Positions 1 to 9,003 of a DNA stretch of 64,000 bases are shown here, piece by piece (within the stretch, counting starts at the first letter, position 1; the number at the start of each line of letters is the position of its first letter). The DNA is from Paraburkholderia hospita (lineage in GTDB: Bacteria; Pseudomonadota; Gammaproteobacteria; Burkholderiales; Burkholderiaceae). The translations under genes and the position numbers were made by a program. Location of the stretch: assembly GCF_002902965.1 (NCBI RefSeq), contig NZ_CP026107.1:2046001-2110000 (forward strand). Reading direction: 5' to 3'. A model generated the notes under the pieces. The model made no database searches. It saw only the letters and a list, made by a program, of their open reading frames with translations, and was not told the DNA's origin.

Positions 1-827
1 TGATTCGGCGCAATGACGCCGACGGTGAGGGCGTTGACATTCACATCGTCAAGCGGCCGCCATACCACTTCGCCTCGGGCCAACTCGTCGAGAAACGCCA
101 GTTTGGAGAAAAACGAAATACCTCGACCCGATGCGATCAGGCGTTTGAGAAGCGTTGTCGAATTGCACGTCACGCTAGGCTTCAGGGATTCCCAATACTC
201 GTGAAAATCATTCGCCACGACACCCTGAATCGGCGAGCGTCCTTCGAGTCTGAGAAACGCATGGTTGCGGCATTCTTCGAAGCTGATACGCTCCTTCTTC
301 GCCAACGGGTGCGACGAAGCCATCACGACCCCAGGCGGCAGGGACACTTCCGTCACGACATCGAGGCCGGCTGGCAGCTTCGTGACGTACGAAATGCCAA
401 GGTCATATTCACCGCTTACCAACCGCGCGGGAACATCGTGAGGCGGCACGGCGGCAATCGAATACGTCACTGCCGGATAAGACTCGGAGAACTCTTCCAC
501 CGTGGCGGGCAGAAAGTCGACAAAGAGCGAGTCCATCGCCGCCACCGACACATGCCCTTTGCGCTCCCCCTTCAATGCATCGAGTTCACTGCGCATCAGA
601 TGAAAGTCGTTCAGTGTCGAACGGATATGCTGAAGCACGCGCTCGCCCGCGGCGTTCAGGCGAATGCCGTTCGGCAGCCGGTCGAACAGTTCCGCTCCCA
701 TCTCCGATTCGAGCTTGAGAACCTGCCGGTTGACTGCACTCGACGCGACATACAGATTCTGTGCGGCCTTCCGGATCGATCCGCAACGCGCCACTTCAAC
801 GAAATACTTCAGGACATTTGCATGCAT
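1..827 (-). CDS. LysR-family transcriptional regulator (3' end cut by window edge)
   Basis: A LysR-type DNA-binding regulator read from the ATG at 827 down to base 1, where it leaves the window still open after about 275 codons; the family is usually about 300 residues. The N-terminal winged helix-turn-helix is seen at residues 1-60 (MHANVLKYFVEVARCGSIRK, then KAAQNLYVASSAVNRQV), with the expected Leu-Glu linker helix after it. The effector domain follows. The start is 9 bases past the ferredoxin stop, so it is probably the last gene of the operon that begins at 7243 and may control it. The inducer is unknown; a CoA-pathway intermediate is a guess from context. Confidence 0.85.
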   Translation of the reverse strand, partial: MHANVLKYFVEVARCGSIRKAAQNLYVASSAVNRQVLKLESEMGAELFDRLPNGIRLNAAGERVLQHIRSTLNDFHLMRSELDALKGERKGHVSVAAMDSLFVDFLPATVEEFSESYPAVTYSIAAVPPHDVPARLVSGEYDLGISYVTKLPAGLDVVTEVSLPPGVVMASSHPLAKKERISFEECRNHAFLRLEGRSPIQGVVANDFHEYWESLKPSVTCNSTTLLKRLIASGRGISFFSKLAFLDELARGEVVWRPLDDVNVNALTVGVIAPN

Positions 828-836
828 CGTGTTGCC

Positions 837-1172
837 TCAATTCACTGCGCGCGCCGGCCACCCGGCGACCACGGGATGGTCGCACGATATCTTGCCTACA
901 TCGCATGCGCCACCAGGTGAACCCAGCGCACTGACAGGGACATCGAAGAACTCCCGGTTGACGCAGGTGAATCGAACCTCTGCCTGCGGAACCTCGTCTT
1001 CGTGATAGATGGCCTCCGTCGGACACACCGACACACACACACCGCAACTGATGCATTCATCGGGATGAATGTACAGCGTGCGCTCGCCTTCGTAGATGCA
1101 GTCGACGGGACAGCATTGCACACAGGCGCCGTCCTTGACGTCGATGCATGGCGACGTGATGACGTAAGCCAT
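837..1172 (-). CDS. 7Fe-type ferredoxin (3Fe-4S/4Fe-4S)
   Basis: Small soluble electron carrier of 111 residues. The first cluster half has Cys9, Cys17 and Cys21-Pro; the second has the classical [12 protein letters not shown] at 40-51 (Cys40, 43, 46, 50). This matches the FdxA-like layout in which Cys9, 17 and 50 hold a 3Fe-4S cluster and Cys21, 40, 43 and 46 a 4Fe-4S cluster; an extra Cys20 is present. The N-terminus [10 protein letters not shown] resembles FdxA. The ATG at 1172 overlaps the hydratase stop by one base (TAATG), so translation is coupled. In context it probably passes electrons to or from the FAD oxidoreductase of the same operon (inference). Confidence 0.9.
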   Translation of the reverse strand: MAYVITSPCIDVKDGACVQCCPVDCIYEGERTLYIHPDECISCGVCVSVCPTEAIYHEDEVPQAEVRFTCVNREFFDVPVSALGSPGGACDVGKISCDHPVVAGWPARAVN

Positions 1173-1945
1173 TAGCGTCCGCTCCAGCGGGGTTTGCGTT
1201 TCTCCTGGAAGGCGCGCACGCCTTCGTGAGCATCCTCGGATTGCAACGCAGAGACGAGTGCAGGTAGCCGCAGGGCCTGAGCCTCCGCCGCTGAAAGCGT
1301 CGACGTCCGCCGCACCACCTGCTTGATCGCCTGAAGCGAAAGCGGCGCACACGCGAGCAACGCCTCGACCCAGCGCTCGATGGCCGCATCCAGTTCCACA
1401 CGTGGCACGACTTCGTTGACCAGCCCCATGTCGAGCGCTTCGCGTGCGGACACCCGGCGCCCCGTCAACAGCATCGCCATGGCCTGCCGGTATGGGATCT
1501 GACGTTGCAGCAGCGTCATGCCCCCATCGAGAGGCATGCGTCCGACAAGCGCCTCGGGCAAGCCGAAGCTGGCCTCTTCGCATGCGACTACGAGATCGCA
1601 TCCGAGTACCATTTCAAACCCGCCACCGAGTGCATAGCCGTTCACGCGGGCAATCACTGGCACATTCAACGTTTCGCGCAGCGCGATGCCGCCAAATCCA
1701 CCCGGACGCGGCGCGGCCCAGTATTCGAGTCCACTCATCGACGGGTTCTTGAGATCGGCCCCCACACAGAACGCGCGGTCACCCTCGCCCGTCAGCACGA
1801 CGACGCGTATATCCCGGTTGTGCTCCAGTTCGTTCCAGACACGCTGGAGTTCGCTCTCGGTTTCCAGGTCCACGGCATTGAGCGCCTCCGGGCGAGCCAA
1901 CGTCACAGTGGCAACATGTTGCTCGATTACCAGTCTTACGCTCAT
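1172..1945 (-). CDS. Enoyl-CoA hydratase/isomerase family protein
   Basis: Crotonase-fold enzyme of 257 residues, the usual family length, acting on a CoA thioester in the cytoplasm. The oxyanion-hole/active-site segment [19 protein letters not shown] lies at 101-119 with Glu111, and the second catalytic position Glu131 is in [10 protein letters not shown]; both match the two Glu residues of true hydratases, so hydration rather than pure isomerase activity is likely. It follows a class III CoA-transferase with a 4-base ATGA overlap, a pairing known from carnitine/crotonobetaine-type (CaiB/CaiD) pathways. The actual acyl group is not known. The 3' end overlaps the ferredoxin start. Confidence 0.9.
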   Translation of the reverse strand: MSVRLVIEQHVATVTLARPEALNAVDLETESELQRVWNELEHNRDIRVVVLTGEGDRAFCVGADLKNPSMSGLEYWAAPRPGGFGGIALRETLNVPVIARVNGYALGGGFEMVLGCDLVVACEEASFGLPEALVGRMPLDGGMTLLQRQIPYRQAMAMLLTGRRVSAREALDMGLVNEVVPRVELDAAIERWVEALLACAPLSLQAIKQVVRRTSTLSAAEAQALRLPALVSALQSEDAHEGVRAFQEKRKPRWSGR

Positions 1946-3120
1946 GCGACCTCCGGCGCGACCGTCCCGCGCAACTGATTGAGAATCTCGTTGGTATGCT
2001 GCCCGAGCCTTGGCGGAGCGCGCCGCAATCCGACAGGCGCTCGCGACAGCTCGATTGGACTGCCGATGAAACGCACCGGCTGGCCTTCGCCTTCTCCTTC
2101 GATGATCAGACGGTTGTGCAGTGTCTGCGGGTCAACCAGGGCTTCTCGCAGGTCGCGCACGGGGGCGCAGAGGAGATCCTGCTCTTCCAGTCGCTCGAGC
2201 CAGAAGTCTCGCGTGTTGCTTGCGAAGCGCTCGCGGAAAATCCTTTGCAACTCGTCCTTATGGCGGAACTGCTCGTTCAGATTGCAAAAGCGTGGATCGA
2301 TGGACAGGTCGTCGATCTGCAGCGCCGCACAGATATCGCGAAGCGGGTTCGGCTTGAATGCGCCGACAAGGACGAGCGCTCCATCCTGGGTATCGAATAC
2401 ACCCGAAAGCGGCATGGCTGCCCAGTTCACTTCAGAGTCGGCCATCATGATCATTGCCGCCTCCTGCATCTGTATCGCGAGCATCGAGTTGTACAGCGAT
2501 ACGTTGACCTTCTGTCCTTCCCCAGTCCGCTCGCGATGCAGCAACGCGAGCAGGATGCCCTGCACCATGTGCATGCCCGCGGAATAATCAGCAAGCGCGG
2601 TCGGGTACACCGTGATTGGCAGCGACTCATCCGCGCGGCGCGCCATCACACCGCTCATCGCCTGCGCGAGCACGTCCTGCCCTCCCTTGTGCGCATACGG
2701 TCCCGTTTCGCCGAAGCCAGTCCCCACGGCATAAATGATGCGGGGGTTAAGGCTCCGGCATGCCTCGTAACCGATGCCCATCCGATCCATCACACCTGCG
2801 CGAAAGTTGCTGACGACTACGTCCGCGTCGGCGATCAGCTGCTTCAATGCCGCCATCTGCCCGGCATCGCGCAAATCGAGTTCGAGGCTGCGCTTGTTGC
2901 GGTTGAGGCTGCAGAAGATCGGGTTGTCGGCGCCCGCGACGGGCTCGAAGGTCGAGCGGCTCAGATCACCCGCGCCGATGCGCTCGACCTTGATGACGTC
3001 CGCGCCATAGTCGGCCAGCATCTGCGTGCAGACAGGGCCCATCATGACCTGCGTCAAGTCGATAATGCGAACGCCGTGAAGCGGCAAATCCTGCGTGAAT
3101 GCGTTGTTATTGCTGGTCAT
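1942..3120 (-). CDS. CaiB/BaiF (class III) CoA-transferase
   Basis: Family III CoA-transferase, 392 residues, moving CoA between organic acids to activate the substrate of this operon. The N-terminal region LHGVRIIDLTQVMMGPVCTQ and the DYGADVIKVE motif at about 38-47 are typical, as is TGFGETGPYAHKGGQDVLAQ at 134-153, whose Asp149 aligns with the catalytic Asp that forms the acyl-enzyme in formyl-CoA transferase. The ATG overlaps the upstream FAD oxidoreductase stop by four bases and the gene ends four bases inside the hydratase gene. Substrate unknown; formyl-, carnitinyl-, succinyl- or mesaconyl-type activity cannot be separated by eye. Confidence 0.92.
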   Translation of the reverse strand: MTSNNNAFTQDLPLHGVRIIDLTQVMMGPVCTQMLADYGADVIKVERIGAGDLSRSTFEPVAGADNPIFCSLNRNKRSLELDLRDAGQMAALKQLIADADVVVSNFRAGVMDRMGIGYEACRSLNPRIIYAVGTGFGETGPYAHKGGQDVLAQAMSGVMARRADESLPITVYPTALADYSAGMHMVQGILLALLHRERTGEGQKVNVSLYNSMLAIQMQEAAMIMMADSEVNWAAMPLSGVFDTQDGALVLVGAFKPNPLRDICAALQIDDLSIDPRFCNLNEQFRHKDELQRIFRERFASNTRDFWLERLEEQDLLCAPVRDLREALVDPQTLHNRLIIEGEGEGQPVRFIGSPIELSRAPVGLRRAPPRLGQHTNEILNQLRGTVAPEVA

Positions 3121-4502
3121 GCTGCTGCCCTCGCGTCGATGTGAACGGCAAGCGGCGGAATGTCCGCGTTGCGGCCAGTCTGGTCGCCCGGGTCCGCCCC
3201 TTGGGCGCGCAGCGTCTTCTGCAGAGCGCCCACGTCGACATTGCGAACGGACACACCCGCGCTGAGCGCAAGCGCTGCCGCAACGCCCGCGGCTTCGCCC
3301 ATCGCCATGCAGGGGGGAATTTCACGCGACATCTTTTGCGCCTGCGACGTCGCCGAATAGTGACGGCCTGCGACGAGCAGATTGTCGATCTGCTTCGGCA
3401 GCAACACGCGGTATGGCATGTAATAGTCGCGTCCGCGAGCGATGCTGTCCTCGAAGCGCGTGCGCTGCGCGAGATCCTCCTTGCTCATCACATACTCGCC
3501 TTCGAGCAGGCGAGTCTGACGCACGCCCGTTTGCGGTGCGACATCGATCACATAGCAGTTTTCGAAACCCGGCAGCTTTTCGCGCACGAAATCGACCACG
3601 GCATGGATATGCTTGCGGCCCTGCATCTCGGCGCGCGTCAGATCCTCGGGGTTGAGGCCATCGAGTCCCGCCATGTGCGGGCAGTTGCACCACACGACGC
3701 CCGGCAATGGCGTCTTGAGCCACCAGTAGCCCCACGAGCCGCCGAGAATGCGCTTGATCTGGCGGTCGAGCAGCGCGAACGCCTCTGGCTCTTCGGCCTC
3801 GAAACGTTCTGCCGCATCCGTGTCGACACCACCGAGACGAAATACCGTCGTCGTGATGTAGGTGCCGCCGACATGCGGCACACCCGCCGAGGCGGCAACA
3901 TCCAGGTCGCCCGTCGCGTCGATCACGACATCGGCGAGAATCGCTTCCCGTCCGCTTTTCGTATCGCAGATCACGCCCTTCACCTGGCCGTCCTCGATCA
4001 GGGTTTGCGAAAACCACGAGTGCAACCGAAGTTTGATACCGAGCTCTTCCACCATTTCGAGCGCGACACGCTTCATCGCGTCCGGATCGAAAGCCGCCGC
4101 GAAGCACACGGGATGCGGCGTCTTCTGGCTGTGAAAATCAAATGTGCCCCAACGTCCCCACTGGCGATAAGCAGCGGGATCTTCGCCCCATTCATGCGAA
4201 CGCGGAAACACGGCAAGCTTGCGCGCCGCCATACGTTCGATGAATGTCATGCACGTGCCGCGCACAGAGATTTCATGAAGGTGGTTGTCCCACATGTCGT
4301 CGAGTACCAGCACCATGCCACCCGATGCGAGGCCGCCAAGATGGTTGTAACGCTCAAGAAGAATGACTTCCGCTCCATTTCGCGCCGCACCGATCGCCGC
4401 CGACAGGCCTGCGGGACCACCCCCGACTACGACGACATTCGCCTTCGCGGCCACGCGCACATCGCGAGCGGGTTCCTGGATCAATTCGCTGATCATGTTC
4501 AT
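3117..4502 (-). CDS. FAD-dependent oxidoreductase (FAD_oxidored family)
   Basis: Flavoprotein of 461 residues. A Rossmann dinucleotide motif VVVVGGGPAGLSAAIGAARN lies at about 23-42, followed by the acidic beta-2 end (LLERYNHLGG). A second FAD element, ADVVIDATGDLDVAASAGVP, lies near 190-209, and NLLVAGRHYSATSQAQKMSR with GEAAGVAAAL near the C-terminus closes the FAD site. No signal peptide or membrane segment is seen, so it is cytoplasmic. The start is supported by TAGGAG just upstream. It sits between the ABC permease and the CoA-transferase, so it probably oxidises or reduces the imported compound, perhaps with the ferredoxin as partner (inference). Confidence 0.85.
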   Translation of the reverse strand: MNMISELIQEPARDVRVAAKANVVVVGGGPAGLSAAIGAARNGAEVILLERYNHLGGLASGGMVLVLDDMWDNHLHEISVRGTCMTFIERMAARKLAVFPRSHEWGEDPAAYRQWGRWGTFDFHSQKTPHPVCFAAAFDPDAMKRVALEMVEELGIKLRLHSWFSQTLIEDGQVKGVICDTKSGREAILADVVIDATGDLDVAASAGVPHVGGTYITTTVFRLGGVDTDAAERFEAEEPEAFALLDRQIKRILGGSWGYWWLKTPLPGVVWCNCPHMAGLDGLNPEDLTRAEMQGRKHIHAVVDFVREKLPGFENCYVIDVAPQTGVRQTRLLEGEYVMSKEDLAQRTRFEDSIARGRDYYMPYRVLLPKQIDNLLVAGRHYSATSQAQKMSREIPPCMAMGEAAGVAAALALSAGVSVRNVDVGALQKTLRAQGADPGDQTGRNADIPPLAVHIDARAAA

Positions 4503-4535
4503 TTCGTCTCCTATCAGAATTGCTTGTCGCTCAGC

Positions 4536-5375
4536 TCAATGCGTGCTCTCGGGTTGCCATTTGATGAGGCAGCGTTCGAGTGCCGCGATGACCAGAAAAA
4601 ATGCGCCTGCCAAGATGGCGCTCATGATGATTGCCGTGTACAGCAGCGCGGAATCGAAGTTATAGGTCGCCTGGATAATCATCGCGCCGATGCCCTGTGT
4701 CGCTCCGATCCATTCGCCCACCACAGCGCCGATCACAGACATCGACGCAGCGATGCGCAGCGCGGAGAAGAGATACGGCAGCGATGAGAAGACCCGAAGC
4801 TTGAAGAAGATCTCGCGCTTGCTGGCCGAGAGAATCTGCATCAACTCCATGGCCTGCGGATTGACCGCATTGAGTCCGCGAACCATGTTCACCAGCGTCG
4901 GAAAGAAGCAGACGATGGCGGCAATCGTGATTTTCGGTTCGAGGCCGTTGCCCATGATCAGCACGAGAATGGGTGCCTTGGCGACGACGGGGATCGAATT
5001 GATCATCACGGCGACCGGGTAGAAGATGTCGCGCAACGTCTTGTTGTGCACAAAGACGGTTGCCAGCAGGATCGCCGCGAGGTTCCCCAGCAGAAAGCCC
5101 AGCGATGCCTCGATGGCTGTCGGCAGCAGGTTCTGAATCAGCACATCGTGCTTGCTGACGAAGGTCTCCAGCACGAGCATCGGCGACGGTGCAATGAACG
5201 GCTTGACATGAAAGCCTGCAACCACCGCCCACCAGGTGAAGAGAAGACCTGCAACGCCGATTGCCGGCAACATGCGCGCGCGCCACATTTGCTGGCGCCG
5301 GCGTGCGGCCCAGGCGAGTGCTTCGTCGTCGGCGGTCGGCGAAGACATATTCAGGTGGATTTCAGACGTAGCCAT
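4536..5375 (-). CDS. ABC transporter permease (SsuC/TauC-like)
   Basis: Inner-membrane permease of 279 residues in the nitrate/sulfonate/taurine class of importers. About six hydrophobic segments are visible, including ATGVAGLLFTWWAVVAGF-like segment 1 and the C-terminal AIIMSAILAGAFFLVIAAL. The EAA loop that docks on the ATPase is near 195-225 (ILSASKREIFFKLRVFSSLP, followed by the conserved gly-rich stretch). The ATG overlaps the ATPase stop by one base (TGATG). It acts with the ATPase and binding protein of this operon. Family membership is clear; the ligand is not, because this class moves sulfonates, nitrate, pyrimidine precursors and aromatic acids. Confidence 0.92.
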   Translation of the reverse strand: MATSEIHLNMSSPTADDEALAWAARRRQQMWRARMLPAIGVAGLLFTWWAVVAGFHVKPFIAPSPMLVLETFVSKHDVLIQNLLPTAIEASLGFLLGNLAAILLATVFVHNKTLRDIFYPVAVMINSIPVVAKAPILVLIMGNGLEPKITIAAIVCFFPTLVNMVRGLNAVNPQAMELMQILSASKREIFFKLRVFSSLPYLFSALRIAASMSVIGAVVGEWIGATQGIGAMIIQATYNFDSALLYTAIIMSAILAGAFFLVIAALERCLIKWQPESTH

Positions 5376-6208
5376 CAGCAGGTCTCCAGTACACGTCGCA
5401 GATACGCGGCGAGTTCGACGAATTCACGGGTCTCGCGGATATCGAGCGTGCGGTTTTCAGGCAGGTTGACGGGCACGATCTCCTTCACCCGGCCGGGGTT
5501 GGCAGCCAGCATCAATACGCGCTGACCGAGAAACGCCGCTTCGTAGATGCTGTGCGTGACGAACAGCGTCGTGAGTCCCATCTCTTTCCAGACCCGGCGC
5601 AGTTCTTCATTGAGGCGATCACGGGTGATTTCGTCGAGCGCGCCGAATGGCTCATCCATCAACAGCACCTTTGGATCGCTGACCAGCGCGCGGGCGATGG
5701 CGACCCGCTGGCGCATGCCGCCCGACATCTCATGGGGATACGCGTCCTCGCGCCCCTTGAGTCCGACCAGTTCCAGCAGTTCGCGGGGTGTGGCGCGGCC
5801 AGCGCGATTCTTTCCGTTCGCCACTTGCAGCGGCAGTTGCACGTTCTGCAGAGCCGTGCGCCAAGGCAGGAGCGCCGCGTCCTGAAACACGAAACCGATA
5901 TCACGTCGCTCCCGCGCGACATTGGGCGGCGAGCCGAGCACGCTGATCTCGCCCCGGCTTGGCTTGACCAGATCGGCGACGACACGCAGGAACGTCGACT
6001 TGCCACAACCGGAAGGCCCCAGAAGCGTCAGGAATTCACCTACCGCAACGTCCAGACTCAGACCTTCGATCGCAGTGACACTGCGCCGGTCGGTGAAGAA
6101 GCGGACATTGATATTCCGGCAGCTGATTGACAAGGCGCCGGCGCTCGGCGCCGCAATGGGCGAGTTTGCCCGCTCCGCGCGCGGCGGATTGAAGGTGGCA
6201 GCTTGCAT
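5375..6208 (-). CDS. ABC transporter ATP-binding protein (SsuB/TauB-like)
   Basis: ATPase subunit of 277 residues that powers the importer. Seen in order are Walker A GPSGCGKST near 84-92, the Q-loop region (DIGFVFQDAALLPWRT), the ABC signature MSGGMRQRVAIARAL, and Walker B VLLMDEPFGALDE followed by the H-loop TLFVTHSIYEA. This is the composition and length of the nitrate/sulfonate/taurine ATPases. An extra N-terminal stretch of about 25 residues precedes the usual start. The gene begins three bases after the binding-protein stop and its end overlaps the permease start, so all three transporter genes are one transcript. Confidence 0.95.
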   Translation of the reverse strand: MQAATFNPPRAERANSPIAAPSAGALSISCRNINVRFFTDRRSVTAIEGLSLDVAVGEFLTLLGPSGCGKSTFLRVVADLVKPSRGEISVLGSPPNVARERRDIGFVFQDAALLPWRTALQNVQLPLQVANGKNRAGRATPRELLELVGLKGREDAYPHEMSGGMRQRVAIARALVSDPKVLLMDEPFGALDEITRDRLNEELRRVWKEMGLTTLFVTHSIYEAAFLGQRVLMLAANPGRVKEIVPVNLPENRTLDIRETREFVELAAYLRRVLETC

Positions 6209-6211
6209 GGG

Positions 6212-7243
6212 TTACACCAGAAGTCGTGAGGAACGGGTAGCGTTGAGCACGTCCATCGTCATGACGTCCTCTACCTTGGGTTGATGCGCCCTGAACTGGC
6301 CGAGCTGTCCGTATGTCGAGATCTGTTCTTCCCAGACCTTCGGATCCATCGCTCCCCAGCCTTGAGTCTGCGTTGTCTGGTTGAAGGCGTAGCCCATCAA
6401 TGAATCGATCGCGATGCGCTCATCCGCATGATTCAGATTCGGGTATTCCTTGATGAGCAAGTCGACGGCCTGATCGCGGTGGGTGTTCGCATAGATCCAG
6501 CCGCGTGCCGTTGCGCGCATGAAGCGGCTGACCGTATCGGGATGGTCTTTCAGCGTCGCCGTCGTCGTGTAGTACGGCAATGCATAGAGGCGCACACCCG
6601 TGTCCCACAGCCGTAGATCGACGCGGTCCGCACCAAGCGGCTTGAGCGCGGTGGTATTGGTCTGCCAGCCGGTGACGGCATCTACCTGCCCGCTCAGAAG
6701 CGGCATCATGTCGGCGCCGATCGGCACGATGTTGACCTGGTTTTCGGGAATCTTGTTCTTGGTCAGCAACGCCTTGAGCAGTACCATTCCCGTCGCCTGA
6801 ATGCCAATGCGCTTGCCGATCATGTCGTGCGGCGTGCGAATCGGGTTTTTCTTCAACGAGAAGAATGTGTACGGATGCTGCTGCAGTCCGGCGGCGATGC
6901 ATTTGATCGGCAGCCCTTCCGAGACGGCCAGCATGATCGATGGGCTCGATGAAATTTCGCCCGTCTCGAAGCGCCCCGAGGCGACGATCGCGACGCCATC
7001 GATATTGGGGCCACCTGGTTGAATCTGGAAATCGATGCCTTCCTGCTGGTAAAAACCCAGTCTCTTCGCGACCACTTCACCAACCTGATTGCCGCCCGGG
7101 ACCCATCCCAACTGCATATTGACGGTCGATTTCTCACCCGCTAGGGCGCGCACCGAAAGCAGTGCGCCTGTCGCCGCCATGCCGCCCGCCGCGAGCGTCA
7201 TCCGCAGCATACGTCTGCGCCCCGCATTCTCGACTACTGACAT
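6212..7243 (-). CDS. ABC transporter substrate-binding protein (NMT1/SsuA-like)
   Basis: Periplasmic solute-binding protein of 343 residues. The N-terminus has a twin-arginine-like signal (GRRRMLRMTLAAGGMAATGA), cleaved near ALA at about 35, suggesting Tat export of a folded protein. The mature part begins VNMQLGWVPGGNQVGEVVAK, the opening beta strand of the NMT1/THI5/SsuA fold, and continues with PHDMIGKRIGIQATGMVLLK and the hinge region typical of the family. It is the first gene of the operon running to the window edge, and is presumably expressed most. Ligand unknown; no residues diagnostic of taurine or sulfonate were recognised. Confidence 0.92.
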   Translation of the reverse strand: MSVVENAGRRRMLRMTLAAGGMAATGALLSVRALAGEKSTVNMQLGWVPGGNQVGEVVAKRLGFYQQEGIDFQIQPGGPNIDGVAIVASGRFETGEISSSPSIMLAVSEGLPIKCIAAGLQQHPYTFFSLKKNPIRTPHDMIGKRIGIQATGMVLLKALLTKNKIPENQVNIVPIGADMMPLLSGQVDAVTGWQTNTTALKPLGADRVDLRLWDTGVRLYALPYYTTTATLKDHPDTVSRFMRATARGWIYANTHRDQAVDLLIKEYPNLNHADERIAIDSLMGYAFNQTTQTQGWGAMDPKVWEEQISTYGQLGQFRAHQPKVEDVMTMDVLNATRSSRLLV

Positions 7244-7684
7244 GTTTCACTCCTCCGATGGTCCTGGATTCAAGGGGGAACCGGTCTGTTGCTTTCCGAG
7301 TGCTGCCGGCTAAGTGCATTCTCAGCAGCCGAAAGTGTCCCCGCTAGCATCAATTTTGAAGACGAGTGATGCCGATTTTAGCTCACCCCATCGTAATGCA
7401 CCGATATGGTGCAATATCGCGACTGCGCACCTGCCGCGCACGTAGCACGACCACCCGCTCTGAAAATTCGCTCACTGCTGGTCAAATTCAGTGCTAGCCG
7501 ACGCGATTTTTGTTCCGCAAGAATCGGTCGCTAGTGAGGCAGGCAAGAGACAGCCTTGCTCATGCAATGCGGTGTCAGATTCATCATGCCGGCACATCAA
7601 GGTCCCGTCATGCAGACCATCCAATTCGTTTTCCTAAATTAATCGAGCTGTACTTCAAACAATCAGCCAGCACTCAAGGAAATC
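7244..7684 (+). promoter_or_regulatory. Divergent intergenic region between the ABC/CoA operon and the porin gene
   Basis: 441 bases with no convincing gene, noticeably richer in A and T than its surroundings. It must hold the promoters of both the minus-strand operon starting at 7243 and the plus-strand porin starting at 7685. The porin has a good ribosome site (AAGGAAATC before ATG). No clear sigma-54 or strong sigma-70 box could be assigned by eye. The LysR protein at the other end of the operon is a candidate binder. Confidence 0.5.
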
Positions 7685-8812
7685 ATGATTCGACGCGCTA
7701 TCGTAATTGCGGCAACCGCTCTCGCCTGTCAGACGGCATTCGCCCAAAGCAGCGTAACGCTCTACGGTTTGATCTCAAGCGGAATCGTGTATGCGAACAA
7801 TCAGAAGGGAGCCGACAAACAGGGGCATTCGACCTGGCAGTTCGCAAGCGGACCGATGCAGACGCCGCGTTGGGGCATGAGAGGGGTCGAAGACCTTGGT
7901 GGGGGACTCAAGACTATCTTTACGCTGGAAGGCGGCTACAGCGTCGGCAATGGCGCCCTGTCGCAAGGCGGGCGGTTGTTTGGCCGGCAAGCCTTCGTAG
8001 GCCTGTCATCGAACAATCTGGGCACGGTCACGATCGGCCGCCAGTATGACGAGGCCGTCACGCTGTGCATTTTTTCGTCGGCCTGCCAGTTTGCGGCATA
8101 TGGCGCGCATATCGGCGACAGCGACAACGTGTTCGATACTTTCCGCATCAACAATGCTGTGCAGTACAAGAGCGTCGATTACGGCGGACTCCAGTTCGAA
8201 GGACTCTACGGTTTTTCGAACAAGGCCGGGGATTTCTCGGACAACAACGCCATCAGCGCAGCTGCTCAATATCACAGGGGACCGTTCTCCCTGGGAGTGG
8301 CCTACCTTCAGGTCAAAATGCCTAATGACCCCGCCAATCCCAACGGCGCGGTGGTCGGGGACTATGGCTTCACTTCACCTTTTATTACCAACCCTGCGAC
8401 CAACGCAGGCGTGAGCAAACAGAGAATGTTCGGCACAGGTGGCGCCTACGCATTTGGAAATGCAAACCTGTCTCTGCTCTATACGAATGCGCGCTTCGAA
8501 TATCTCGACCAATCCAGACTGACGCTGCAGAACTTCGAAGTCTCATTGACCGATTATGTTCTGCCGGACCTGATGCTCGGGGCGGCATACGTCTTCACTA
8601 CGGGACAATACCGTCCCCAGGAAACAAGTCCGAAATGGCATCAGGTCAACACCGGCGCGGTGTACTTCCTGAGCAAACGGACGGATGTGTTTCTGGTTGG
8701 CATTTATCAGAAAGCCGCAGGTGATGCACAATTCGCCCAGATCTATACGCTTTCGCCATCGACCACTAAAACACAAGTCTCGGCCGTAATAGGTCTACGG
8801 CATCGTTGGTAA
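7685..8812 (+). CDS. Gram-negative porin (Burkholderia OmpC-like family)
   Basis: Outer-membrane trimeric porin of 375 residues, the normal family length, forming a 16-strand beta barrel for passive diffusion of small hydrophilic solutes. A Sec signal peptide at 1-20 (IVIAATALACQTAFA) is followed by the family hallmark QSSVTLYGLISSGIVYANNQ. The segment WGMRGVEDLGGGLKTIFTLE and NNLGTVTIGRQYDEAVTL are conserved in betaproteobacterial porins. The C-terminus ends in VIGLRHRW, an aromatic last residue as needed for BAM-mediated insertion. It is divergent from the ABC operon and might admit the same nutrient through the outer membrane (inference). Confidence 0.93.
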   Translation: MIRRAIVIAATALACQTAFAQSSVTLYGLISSGIVYANNQKGADKQGHSTWQFASGPMQTPRWGMRGVEDLGGGLKTIFTLEGGYSVGNGALSQGGRLFGRQAFVGLSSNNLGTVTIGRQYDEAVTLCIFSSACQFAAYGAHIGDSDNVFDTFRINNAVQYKSVDYGGLQFEGLYGFSNKAGDFSDNNAISAAAQYHRGPFSLGVAYLQVKMPNDPANPNGAVVGDYGFTSPFITNPATNAGVSKQRMFGTGGAYAFGNANLSLLYTNARFEYLDQSRLTLQNFEVSLTDYVLPDLMLGAAYVFTTGQYRPQETSPKWHQVNTGAVYFLSKRTDVFLVGIYQKAAGDAQFAQIYTLSPSTTKTQVSAVIGLRHRW

Positions 8813-9003
8813 AAGGAATCTCGCAACAAACTATCCAGGAGCGCGCCTGTGATCCGCGAGTGTTTCTTCCAGCGCCCGGAGGGATACGCTGAGTCATCGC
8901 AAGTCGTTGGTTTCCCTTTCGTATTCGTTGGAATTCGCAGCGAGACGCTCGCGGCTGCTGTCCGGCGCAGGTATGCAACAAAGCCTTCACCCGTCGGCGC
9001 GGC

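Noticed and set aside
7244..7684. Small open frame overlapping the start of the porin (7510 on)
   Set aside because: It crosses into the porin gene in another frame and lacks any protein features; the AT-rich gap is better explained as promoter.
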